From NCBI GenBank assembly GCA_035468285.1, contig DATISY010000149.1, positions 1 to 19,393 on the forward strand: 19,393 bases of DNA, read 5' to 3'. Below the pieces are notes generated by a model, which did no database searches, was not told the DNA's origin, and was given only the letters and a program-made list of their open reading frames with translations. Below, piece after piece: positions 1 to 6,643 of the stretch (position 1 is its first letter; each line of letters begins with the position of its first letter). This DNA comes from PALSA-555 sp035468285. GTDB lineage: Bacteria > Actinomycetota > Acidimicrobiia > IMCC26256 > PALSA-555. The position numbers and the translations under genes were made by a program.

Positions 1-30
1 GAAGGCCACATCGTCTTCGGGCCGACCTAG
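1..30 (+). CDS. C-terminal tail of a gene entering from the left (unidentified)
   Basis: Frame 1 is open from the first base and reads EGHIVFGPT before a TAG at 28-30. The codons are mostly GC-ending, like the genes around it, and the reading ends just before a palindrome that separates it from the convergent kinase gene. Only nine residues are visible, so no family can be assigned and it could be chance. Confidence 0.3.
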   Translation, partial: EGHIVFGPT

Positions 31-68
31 CCCCGGGTGAAGCTCGAGCGAAGCGAGCGGCAGCCGAC

Positions 69-93
69 CGGCGCCGGTGACGTCACGGCGCCG
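69..93. terminator. Long GC palindrome at the end of the kinase gene
   Basis: CGGCGCC-(G)-GTGAC is followed immediately by GTCAC-GGCGCCG, giving 12 paired positions per arm with one bulged G and a perfect GTGACGTCAC centre. It lies between the end of the partial left gene (stop at 30) and overlaps the kinase stop codon (83-85, minus strand). That position suits a bidirectional terminator. There is no T tract, and a protein-binding palindrome is the alternative. Confidence 0.45.
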
Positions 94-1543
94 CGGTCCA
101 GTGCTGGGTGACGACCGCGACGTCGACGAGGGTGTCGAAGCTCGAGGTGCCCGCGAAGAAGAACACCGGCTCGTGACACGAATCACCGGTGATGAGCCCC
201 GAGTGTCCCGTCGTGGCCCCTTTGACCGCCGAGGCCTGCAGGGTGGTCGAGGCGTGCTGGTCCGTCGGGCCGGCGGCGACCAGATCGGCGGTGGTGAGCG
301 CCCGCCACTGGGTCGTGTACGTCCCGGACGAGCAGCCGTTCATCGTCCAGGGGAAGTCGGCGATGTAGTTCGGCTGGCCGCTGAAGACCCGCAGGATGGA
401 GCTCGACGGCGCGCCGTCCTTCTGGAAGCCTGCGAGCTTGGTCGGCATGGCCGGCGCCAGGGGGATCTTCGAGTTCGTCGTGGGCGTGGTCGAGCCCGAG
501 GAGCCGCCGCCCAAGGCGAGGGCCAAGCCGACGCCGCCGCCGACGAGGAGCACGCCGGCGAGGACGACGGCCACCACGGTGCGGCGGGAACGGGAGCCGA
601 GCCGCCGGAGCCCGGTCACTCTCGCTGACGCAGGGTGGCGGTCGCCGCCGGCGGTGACGACCATGTCGGTCGGGTCGACCCCCGCGGCCCGGGCCGCGTC
701 TTGAAGCTCACGACCGAACGCGGCCGCGGTCGGTGTGCGCGCCGCCGGGTCCTTGGCCAGGGCGTGCTCGAGCGCACCGGACACGGAGTCGGGGACACCC
801 CGGTCACGCAGGTCCGGCGGGGGTTGGGTCGCGATGCGGGCGATCACTGCCGGCAGCGTGTCCTCGTCCTCGATCACGAACGGTGGGTGCCCGGTGATCA
901 GCTGGTAGAGCGTCGACGCGAGGGAGTACACGTCGGACGCGGCCGACGGCGGCTTGCCTTCCAAGAGCTCCGGCGCGGCGTGCGCGAACGTCGCGGTGAC
1001 GATCCCGCTCCGGGTCTCGTAGCCGCCGTGGAGGCGAGCGATCCCGAAGTCAGCGAGTTTGGGCTCGTCGTAGTCCGAGACGAGCACGTTCTCGGGCTTC
1101 ACGTCACGGTGCAGGACCCCGCTGTCATGGGCGCGCTGCAACGCTCCGCAGATCTTGATGCCGATCGCAGCCGCTTCCGACCAGCTGATTGCCCGCCCGG
1201 CGAGCCGCTCGGCGAGGGTCCCGCCGGCGAGGAACTCCATCGCGATGTACGGGCGTCCGTCGATGGTGTACCCGGCCGCGTAGACCGTGACGATGTTCGG
1301 ATGACCGGACAGGGAGCCCATGGCCAGGCATTCCCGTTCGAACCGGGCGCGCGCCGCCGGGTCGTCGGAGACGTTCGTGAGCACCTTCAGGGCCACCGTG
1401 CGGTTGAACTCGACCTGCAGGGCCCGGTACACGATCCCGAACCCGCCCCGTCCGACCTCGCGGAGGTCGATGTACCCCTCGACCAACGTCGGCTCGGGAG
1501 ACTCCACCCGACGGGTCTCGCCGCTGCTCGGCGTGTCAGGCAC
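83..1543 (-). CDS. Transmembrane Ser/Thr protein kinase (PknB/Hanks family)
   Basis: A 486-aa eukaryotic-like Ser/Thr kinase. Residues about 25-285 form the kinase domain: glycine loop GRGGFG at 31-36, ATP-binding Lys in VALK at 53, HRDVKPEN at 146-153 with catalytic Asp148, DFG at 166-168 and APE at 190-192. The HRD arginine makes it an RD kinase, normally switched on by activation-loop autophosphorylation. A single hydrophobic helix at about 321-345 is followed by a Gly/Ser/Thr linker and an outside domain of about 115 aa with two cysteines (404 and 456) that could form a disulfide. There are no PASTA repeats, so the ligand is unknown. The frame is open upstream to a TTG at 1606, but GTG at 1543 has a good GAGGAGG five bases before it, so I chose GTG. 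It is divergent from an FHA-domain cyclase, a plausible substrate because FHA domains bind phosphothreonine. Confidence 0.93.
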   Translation of the reverse strand: MPDTPSSGETRRVESPEPTLVEGYIDLREVGRGGFGIVYRALQVEFNRTVALKVLTNVSDDPAARARFERECLAMGSLSGHPNIVTVYAAGYTIDGRPYIAMEFLAGGTLAERLAGRAISWSEAAAIGIKICGALQRAHDSGVLHRDVKPENVLVSDYDEPKLADFGIARLHGGYETRSGIVTATFAHAAPELLEGKPPSAASDVYSLASTLYQLITGHPPFVIEDEDTLPAVIARIATQPPPDLRDRGVPDSVSGALEHALAKDPAARTPTAAAFGRELQDAARAAGVDPTDMVVTAGGDRHPASARVTGLRRLGSRSRRTVVAVVLAGVLLVGGGVGLALALGGGSSGSTTPTTNSKIPLAPAMPTKLAGFQKDGAPSSSILRVFSGQPNYIADFPWTMNGCSSGTYTTQWRALTTADLVAAGPTDQHASTTLQASAVKGATTGHSGLITGDSCHEPVFFFAGTSSFDTLVDVAVVTQHWTAAP

Positions 1544-1623
1544 CGCGTCCTCCTCGCCGCGGAGCGACCGCGGCACGGCTCGGCGACCGCACGAAGCCGG
1601 GAACAAGGTCGATCATCGGTGGG

Positions 1624-1629
1624 TACCGT
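1624..1629 (+). promoter_or_regulatory. Possible -10 element for the FHA-cyclase gene
   Basis: TACCGT matches the TANNNT -10 pattern and lies nine bases before an in-frame GTG at 1639. It could drive a leaderless transcript starting at that GTG, or a transcript with a leader of about 85 bases that uses the ATG at 1723. It overlaps the opposing element for the kinase. Confidence 0.4.
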
Positions 1630-1630
1630 A
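1625..1630 (-). promoter_or_regulatory. Possible -10 element for the kinase gene
   Basis: The minus strand reads TACGGT here, a TANNNT-type -10 about 80 bases upstream of the chosen GTG start. It overlaps the opposing TACCGT on the plus strand (GGTACCGTAGG), so the two divergent signalling genes could share one promoter core. No -35 element is apparent. Confidence 0.35.
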
Positions 1631-1722
1631 GGCTCCGCGTGACAGGGTCGGGTCCCGGCACCCGGTGCCGATGCCCGCCCGGGGTGCTCGGGGCCTCGCC
1701 CGCCCCGCAAGAAGGTTGGCCA

Positions 1723-2655
1723 ATGTCCGAACCCGCCCCGGCGGTGATCGTCGTGGAGCCCGGAACCGTCCGCGAGCGCACCGTGCCGGTCATCGACCGC
1801 CTTGTCGTGGGGCGGGAATGCGCCGGGATCGACGACGGGCACCGCCTCGTCCTCGACGACGACACCGTCTCACGCCAGCACCTCGAGATCCGTCTCGACG
1901 AGGCCGAGGACCGCGCCGTGGTCCTCGACATGAGCACGAACGGGACGCGCGTCAACGGGGTCCGGATCGAGCGGGCCGTACCGATCCCGATCCGGCCCGG
2001 CGACGGGCTCCAAGTGGGCGAGACCCACCTGGAGTTCCAGTCCGACCGGTTCCTCACCGGGGGACAGACCGACCGGCGCCGCACGACGCGCTACGTCAGC
2101 CAGACGTCGATGGTGCTCGTCGTCGGCGACGTCGTCGGGTACTCGACGATCTCGGAGGTGACGGACAGCTCGGTGGTCCTCGATTCGCTCGACGTGCTCT
2201 GGGACGGGCTGCGGCGCCTGCTCATGGACCATGGAGGAACGCTGAACTCCTATGCCGGCGATGCGCTGTTCGCGGTCTTCGAATCCGACCCCGTCGAGCA
2301 CGCCGCGGCGCGCGCCGTCGACTTCGTGCGCGCCGCGCACCGCCACGTCCAGGAGACGGCCCCGACGCTCCCGCTGCGCTCGCCGGACGGGACCCCGGTC
2401 CAGATGGGTTGGGCGGTCGTCCTCGGGCCCGTCGCGGTCAGCACGCTGACCCGCGCCCAGCCAGCCGTGATCGGTGACACCACGAACCTCGCGTTCCGGC
2501 TCTCGGGCCGCGCGGCCCGCGAAGGGTTGCCCGAGATCCTGGTCAACGCGTCCGCCCGGGACGTCCTCGGCGACGCCTATGACTGGGGGGAGCCGCACAC
2601 CGTGACGGTCAAGGGCCGGAGCGGCGAGGTGGTCGTCTTCGGCGTTTCCGCGTAG
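1723..2655 (+). CDS. FHA domain-class III adenylate/guanylate cyclase fusion
   Basis: A 310-aa cytoplasmic protein. The N-terminal FHA domain (about 10-108) shows the phosphothreonine-binding pattern: GR at 30-31, SRQH at 50-53, NG at 73-74 and N78. The class III cyclase domain (about 128-308) has both metal-binding aspartates, D136 in GDVVGYS and D180 in AGDALFAVF. The GDTTNLAFRL stretch at 251-260 supplies the adenine-side Asp252 and the transition-state residues Asn255 and Arg259, so it should be active; substrate (ATP or GTP) cannot be settled by eye. ATG at 1723 is preceded by AGAAGG; an in-frame GTG at 1639 would add 28 residues and is the alternative. It is divergent from a Ser/Thr kinase and 72 bases upstream of a cyclic-nucleotide-binding protein. 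I infer phosphorylation-dependent recruitment or control of cNMP synthesis. Confidence 0.92.
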   Translation: MSEPAPAVIVVEPGTVRERTVPVIDRLVVGRECAGIDDGHRLVLDDDTVSRQHLEIRLDEAEDRAVVLDMSTNGTRVNGVRIERAVPIPIRPGDGLQVGETHLEFQSDRFLTGGQTDRRRTTRYVSQTSMVLVVGDVVGYSTISEVTDSSVVLDSLDVLWDGLRRLLMDHGGTLNSYAGDALFAVFESDPVEHAAARAVDFVRAAHRHVQETAPTLPLRSPDGTPVQMGWAVVLGPVAVSTLTRAQPAVIGDTTNLAFRLSGRAAREGLPEILVNASARDVLGDAYDWGEPHTVTVKGRSGEVVVFGVSA

Positions 2656-2727
2656 CGACAGCCGACGTGGTCGCTGGTCACGGCGTGTGGTAGACGAAGG
2701 TGTCCGCAGCGAGACGCGAGCCGCCCC

Positions 2728-3744
2728 ATGCGCATCGAATCGTCCGTCCTGTCCCTGTCGTGGATCCCGTCGGAGGCCGTGACCGGCCTGCCGAAGCAGG
2801 TCTTCGAGGCCGGGGTCACCCACTACGACGAGCCCCTGCCCGATGTCGTCGCCTCGCTCGAGGAGATCGAGGAGCTCCGCGGGGCGGCCCGGTTCCGGTT
2901 CGCGAATCGGCTCGCGGCCTGGATCGAGGTCGACGGCGGTCAGATCGTCGAGGCGGGCTACAGCGGCGGCGGCCTCATGGGCGTCACCTTGGTCAAGGTC
3001 GCGGGCAAGCGCGTCGGGTTCCAGGCCGTCGGGTTGCCCGACCTTCAGGCCGAACCGGAGCGACACGGCACGCACGTCCGCTTCGTGCAGACCAGCGGCG
3101 GGCGAGCGCCGCTCCCCGCACCCCGAACGGTCCGCCATCCCCCGTTCATCCAACTCCGCCCGCCGGATGTCTGGACCACGCTCGCGCTCACGATCCGATC
3201 GGACGGAAGTTCCAGCTTCGAGGTGGTCGGCGCGAGCCAGTTCCCGCGCCACTGGATCTACGACGACCAGGGTCACCTGGCGGCGAAGGCTGGCCTCGCC
3301 GACTTCTCCGAGTGGTACCGCTCGTCGTTCGGGAAGCACACCCCTTGGGGTGACCACGACACGAAGGCCTACGTCACCGCGGTCGAGACCGCCCTCGAGC
3401 GGCGCCTCTCCGCCTCGATCATGCGTGGAGGCGCCAAGCCTGCGATCCGATCCGTCGCGGCCGGGAAGACGCTCACCGAGCAGGGAACGCCGGGCGGTGA
3501 CCTCTTCTTGCTCCTCGATGGGATCCTCGACGTCGTCGTCGACGGCGAGCCCGTCGCCGAGGTCGGGCCGGGAGCGATCCTCGGTGAGCGCGCGCTCCTC
3601 GAGGGCGGCCAGCGGACCGCGACCCTCCGGGCGCTGACCAAGTGTCGGGTCGCGGTGGCCTCGGCCGACCAGATCGACCGGGAGGCCCTCGCGGAGCTCA
3701 GCGCGGGGCACCGTCGCGAGGACGGACTCGCTCCGTCGACCTGA
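2728..3744 (+). CDS. Cyclic-nucleotide-binding-domain protein with uncharacterised N-terminal domain
   Basis: A 338-aa protein. Residues about 238-325 form a cNMP-binding domain, with DLFLLLDGILDVVVDGE as the early beta strands. The phosphate-binding cassette runs from G286-E287 to R296-TAT299 (ILGERALL..GQRTAT), close to the textbook FGE-A-L...RTAT signature of cAMP-binding proteins. The first 235 residues match no domain I can name: they are strand-rich with conserved-looking GYSGGG (78-83), FPRHW (172-176) and FGKHTPWGD (201-209) clusters. There is no DNA-binding helix-turn-helix, so it is not a CRP-type regulator. It lies 72 bases after the FHA-cyclase on the same strand, so it is probably the reader of the nucleotide that enzyme makes. 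No clear Shine-Dalgarno precedes the ATG, the first start in the frame. Confidence 0.85.
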   Translation: MRIESSVLSLSWIPSEAVTGLPKQVFEAGVTHYDEPLPDVVASLEEIEELRGAARFRFANRLAAWIEVDGGQIVEAGYSGGGLMGVTLVKVAGKRVGFQAVGLPDLQAEPERHGTHVRFVQTSGGRAPLPAPRTVRHPPFIQLRPPDVWTTLALTIRSDGSSSFEVVGASQFPRHWIYDDQGHLAAKAGLADFSEWYRSSFGKHTPWGDHDTKAYVTAVETALERRLSASIMRGGAKPAIRSVAAGKTLTEQGTPGGDLFLLLDGILDVVVDGEPVAEVGPGAILGERALLEGGQRTATLRALTKCRVAVASADQIDREALAELSAGHRREDGLAPST

Positions 3745-3760
3745 GCCGGACGGTCAGGCC

Positions 3761-3780
3761 GCCGCGTCGCCTGCGACGGC
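3761..3780. terminator. Candidate hairpin after the CNBD gene
   Basis: GCCGCGTCGC-CT-GCGACGGC can pair over eight positions with a two-base bulge, 17 bases after the stop of the plus-strand gene and within the convergent gap 3745-3857. There is no T tract and the loop is very short, so this is weak. Confidence 0.3.
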
Positions 3781-3841
3781 CGCGTCGGTGAGGCGCGCCT
3801 CGTCGTAGCGGCGCACCCATCGGCCCACCACCCGAGGGGAG

Positions 3842-3859
3842 GATCCCCCCGGGGGAATC
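3842..3859. terminator. Candidate GC palindrome at the end of the endopeptidase gene
   Basis: GATCCCCCCGGGGGAATC is a near-palindrome with one mismatch, overlapping the minus-strand stop codon at 3858-3860. An overlapping GGGG-AGGAT-CCCC hairpin is also possible. It may end the minus-strand endopeptidase transcript or the opposing one. Confidence 0.3.
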
Positions 3860-4922
3860 AGGCGGGGCGAGCCGCGCCGAACGGCTGACCCCAGATCGGC
3901 CCGATGTGCACGTCGTTGCCGGTGCCGCCGGACTCGAGGATGCGGCCGTCACCGAGGTAGATCGCGACGTGCTCGCTGCCGCCGTCACCCCAGTACAGGA
4001 GGTCGCCGGGCAGCATGGCGCTCATCGAGATGTGGGGGAGGCTGGCGTACTGGGCGCCGGAGTAGTGGGGGAGATGGACGCCGGCGGAGGCGTAGGCCGC
4101 CATGACCAGCCCGGAGCAGTCGAAGGAGTCCGGTCCGGCCGCCGCGTACACGTACGGCTTGCCGAGCTGCGCCCGGGCGTAGGCGATGGCCTGCGCCGCG
4201 GCGGGCCCGGGGGGCGGAAGGTTCGGGAAGTCGCCGGCGTTGCCACCCGACCCGCCGAAGCGGGACTGGGCCGCGGCGAGCGCGGCGTCTTGGCGGCGCT
4301 GCTGCTCCTGCTGGACGAGCACCACGAGCTCGCCCTGCACCTGGTTCAGGGTCTGTTGCTGCTGGGCGTTCAGGGCCTGGAGGCTCTGCTGGGTGGTCTG
4401 GATCTGCTGGCGTTGCGCGTCGGCGTCCGCCCGGGCCTTCTCGGCGTCGCCCTTCTGCTTGGCGAGCGTCTGCTTGGCGGTGTTGAGCCGACCGACCAGG
4501 GAGTTGTCCCGGGCGGCCTGCGCCGCGGCGTATTTCTGGTGGACCAGGAGCTCCTGGGCATCCTTGACGTTCAGGGCGTCGAATGCCTGGCCCGAGACCG
4601 CCTGCCGGTAGACCGAGGCGCCCCGTTCCCGGATCAGGGCCCGGACCTGGTCCAGCTGGAGCTGGGCCGCGCTGATGCGGGCCGCGTCGTCGGCGATGGC
4701 CTGCTCGGCTTGTTGCAGCTTGAGCTGCGCCCCGTCGAACTGCTCCCCCAGCGCGCCGATCTTCTGGTTCGCGGCGTCGATCTGGTCCTGGAGGGCCTTG
4801 GCCTGGGCCTGCTTGTCGGCGATGGGGTCCGCCCCCGCGGGCTGGAGCCCGGCCCCCGCCACCCCGACCAGGATGATGGCGGCGAGGATGCTGAGGCCTA
4901 TGCGGCGAAAGTGGAGCAGCAC
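3858..4922 (-). CDS. Secreted NlpC/P60 peptidoglycan endopeptidase with coiled coil (RipA-like)
   Basis: A 354-aa exported cell-wall hydrolase, expected to cut the D-Glu to mDAP bond of peptide stems. An Arg-containing start and hydrophobic stretch 8-25 form a signal peptide with a likely AGA/D cleavage near residue 31. Residues 35-215 are a long Gln/Ala-rich coiled coil that in related enzymes blocks or positions the catalytic domain. After a Gly/Pro linker, residues about 240-350 are NlpC/P60. The triad is C269 (FDCSG), H318 (EHVAIYLG) and E330 (ILESGG), with the same 49- and 12-residue spacing as the Cys-His-Glu triad of mycobacterial RipA as I recall it. The only start is GTG at 4922; it has no Shine-Dalgarno but TAGCCT lies nine bases upstream, suggesting leaderless translation. 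The adjacent sulfotransferase is divergent. Confidence 0.93.
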   Translation of the reverse strand: MLLHFRRIGLSILAAIILVGVAGAGLQPAGADPIADKQAQAKALQDQIDAANQKIGALGEQFDGAQLKLQQAEQAIADDAARISAAQLQLDQVRALIRERGASVYRQAVSGQAFDALNVKDAQELLVHQKYAAAQAARDNSLVGRLNTAKQTLAKQKGDAEKARADADAQRQQIQTTQQSLQALNAQQQQTLNQVQGELVVLVQQEQQRRQDAALAAAQSRFGGSGGNAGDFPNLPPPGPAAAQAIAYARAQLGKPYVYAAAGPDSFDCSGLVMAAYASAGVHLPHYSGAQYASLPHISMSAMLPGDLLYWGDGGSEHVAIYLGDGRILESGGTGNDVHIGPIWGQPFGAARPA

Positions 4923-4931
4923 GAGCCGAGC

Positions 4932-4937
4932 AGGCTA
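4932..4937 (-). promoter_or_regulatory. -10 element for leaderless endopeptidase mRNA
   Basis: On the minus strand TAGCCT is followed by nine bases and then the GTG start at 4922. A TANNNT box at this distance would place the transcript start at or next to the start codon, matching the lack of a Shine-Dalgarno. Confidence 0.5.
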
Positions 4938-4983
4938 GTGGTCGTCGTGGGGTCGGGCAAAGGCGGCGTCGGGCACCGCCGCC

Positions 4984-4989
4984 TACGGT
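4984..4989 (+). promoter_or_regulatory. -10 element for leaderless sulfotransferase mRNA
   Basis: TACGGT lies six bases upstream of the ATG at 4996, with no Shine-Dalgarno in between. The transcript is expected to begin at or beside the ATG. Confidence 0.5.
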
Positions 4990-4995
4990 GCCGAC

Positions 4996-6168
4996 ATGTC
5001 ATCTCGGCTCAGCAGCGACGAGCTGATCGACACCGCTCGGTCCCGGACCGGGCTCGAGGACTTCGGTGGTGACACGTTCCGCCTCGGGCTGGACCGCCTC
5101 GTCGACGGCCTCGAGCGCGAGGCCCACCTCACCGAGCTCGGGGTCGCGATCACCCCCGAGATCCTGCTCTCGTATTTGACCAACCGCCTCGAGATCATCG
5201 ACTGGCACGCCCAACACCCCGAGATCGGCCGGGCGGACGTCCGGCCCCCGGTCGTGATGATCGGGCAGGGCCGCACGGGGACCACGATCCTCCATGACCT
5301 CCTCGGCCAGGATCCCGCGAACCGGCTCCCCCTCACCTGGGAGGTGGACCGGCCGTGCCCGCCCCCGGAGACGGCCACCTACGAGACCGACCCTCGGATC
5401 GCGGAGGCCGACGCCACCATCGAGGCCGCCAATCAGGCCCACCCCGAGTTCAAGTCGATGCACCCTTCGGGGGCCCGGCTGGGCCAGGAGTGCATCCGGA
5501 TCACCGGCGGCGAGTTCGCCAGCCTCATCTTCTTGAGCCAGTACCGCCTGCCCTCCTACCTGGAGTGGCTGACCAACGAGGCGGACCTCGCGCCCGCGTA
5601 CCGGTGGCACCGCCGGTTCCTGCAGCTCTTGCAGTGGCGACACGGCGGCGAGCGGTGGGTCCTGAAGTCGGGCGCGCATCTCTGGGCCCTCCCCGCCCTC
5701 GTCGCCGAGTATCCCGACGCCCTCTTCATCCAGACCCATCGGGACCCGCTGCGCATCATCCCGTCCCTGTCGTCGTTGTTCGCGACCGTCCGGCGCACCT
5801 TCAGCGACCAGGTCTCCCTCGACGACGTCGCAGCCGAATGGGCCCCCCCGATCCTCGACGCCCTCGACCGGTCGGTCGACGCCCGCGAATCGGGTCTCAT
5901 CCCGAGCGACCGGGTCCTCGACGTGCAGTACGCGGCGTTCCTCGCCGACCCGATCGGCACCATCCGCTCGATCTACGAGCTCTGGGACGCCGAGCTGCCC
6001 CCCGACGTCGAGACGCGCATGCGGGCGTTCCTCGCTGAGAACGCCCAGGACAAGCACGGCGTCCACCGGTACTCCCTCGCCGACACCAGTCTCGACAGGG
6101 GGAAGCTCCTCGAGCAGTCCCGCCGGTACCGGGAGTACTTCGACGTCCCGACGGAACCGCCGCGCTGA
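4996..6168 (+). CDS. PAPS-dependent sulfotransferase family protein
   Basis: A 390-aa protein of the Sulfotransfer_3 / mycobacterial Stf-like type, which transfers a sulfuryl group from PAPS to a hydroxyl or amine acceptor. The 5'-phosphosulfate loop is GQGRTGTT at 90-97, and the 3'-phosphate site is QTHRDP at 246-251 with a downstream Ser near 257. An N-terminal helical segment of about 80 residues precedes the core, as in the long bacterial forms. No signal peptide is seen, so it should be cytoplasmic. The acceptor cannot be predicted; small metabolites, lipids and glycolipids are used by relatives. No PAPS synthesis genes lie in the window. The start is the first ATG, with TACGGT six bases upstream. 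Confidence 0.88.
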   Translation: MSSRLSSDELIDTARSRTGLEDFGGDTFRLGLDRLVDGLEREAHLTELGVAITPEILLSYLTNRLEIIDWHAQHPEIGRADVRPPVVMIGQGRTGTTILHDLLGQDPANRLPLTWEVDRPCPPPETATYETDPRIAEADATIEAANQAHPEFKSMHPSGARLGQECIRITGGEFASLIFLSQYRLPSYLEWLTNEADLAPAYRWHRRFLQLLQWRHGGERWVLKSGAHLWALPALVAEYPDALFIQTHRDPLRIIPSLSSLFATVRRTFSDQVSLDDVAAEWAPPILDALDRSVDARESGLIPSDRVLDVQYAAFLADPIGTIRSIYELWDAELPPDVETRMRAFLAENAQDKHGVHRYSLADTSLDRGKLLEQSRRYREYFDVPTEPPR

Positions 6169-6172
6169 CCGA

Positions 6173-6199
6173 CGCCCGGCCGGATCAGCCGGCCGGGTG
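6173..6199. terminator. Bidirectional hairpin between convergent genes
   Basis: CGCCCGGCCGG-ATCAG-CCGGCCGGGTG forms a nine-base perfect stem (6175-6183 with 6189-6197), extended by a G-T and a C-G pair, around a five-base loop. It sits between the sulfotransferase stop (6166-6168) and the VOC gene, covering the latter's stop codon, so it can end both transcripts. No T tract, which is common in very GC-rich genomes. Confidence 0.6.
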
Positions 6200-6643
6200 C
6201 TCGACGCGGGTGATGTGCTGCAGCTCGACCATGAGCGGCAGCACGAACCCGATGTACGCGCTGGTGAGCGTGTAGTCGTGGCTCGGGCCCGGGGTGGTGC
6301 GCGTCGCGACGTCGATGACCTGCACCCGCTCGTCGCGCTCCTGCCGGGCCTTGGCGCGTCCCACGATGTCCTCAAGCTCGGCGCGCGTCGAGACCTGCAG
6401 CCCGAAGTGGTCGAGCGCCGGCGCCACGAGATACGGGTCGCCGGGCAGGAGGTAGACGAACTCGGCGAAGGTCCCGGTGTAGAGGATCAGCGGGTTGCCG
6501 GATTCGCCGGTGTTGTCCCCCTCCGTCCAGCCGAACACGTCGCCGTAGAAGTCGAGGATCTCGGCCCGACCGGCGTCGTCGAGCAGCGCGGGATCGACGG
6601 TGAGCGCGACGTGGTTCAGGCTCGGGCGGGTGGTCTCGGTCAT
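6185..6643 (-). CDS. VOC (glyoxalase/bleomycin-resistance fold) family protein
   Basis: A 152-aa protein with one vicinal-oxygen-chelate domain. The opening NHVALTV strand supplies H11, the FYGDVFGW helix motif follows at 32-39, LDHFGLQV gives H79, and VELQHI near the end gives E140. These are the usual positions of metal ligands in dioxygenase- or isomerase-type members, so it may be catalytic. The substrate is unknown. Its ATG overlaps the TGA of the upstream dehydrogenase (ATGA, 6640-6643), so the two are translationally coupled and probably act in one pathway. Confidence 0.85.
   Translation of the reverse strand: MTETTRPSLNHVALTVDPALLDDAGRAEILDFYGDVFGWTEGDNTGESGNPLILYTGTFAEFVYLLPGDPYLVAPALDHFGLQVSTRAELEDIVGRAKARQERDERVQVIDVATRTTPGPSHDYTLTSAYIGFVLPLMVELQHITRVEHPAG

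Noticed and set aside
77..86. GTGACGTCAC palindrome containing TGACGTCA.
   Set aside because: This is a eukaryotic CRE sequence with no meaning here; it is part of the larger terminator-like palindrome and includes the kinase stop codon.
1870..3711. A 613-residue minus-strand open frame opposite the cyclase and CNBD genes.
   Set aside because: Typical antisense shadow of GC-rich genes, rich in Arg, Asp and Gly; the plus-strand genes have clear domains.
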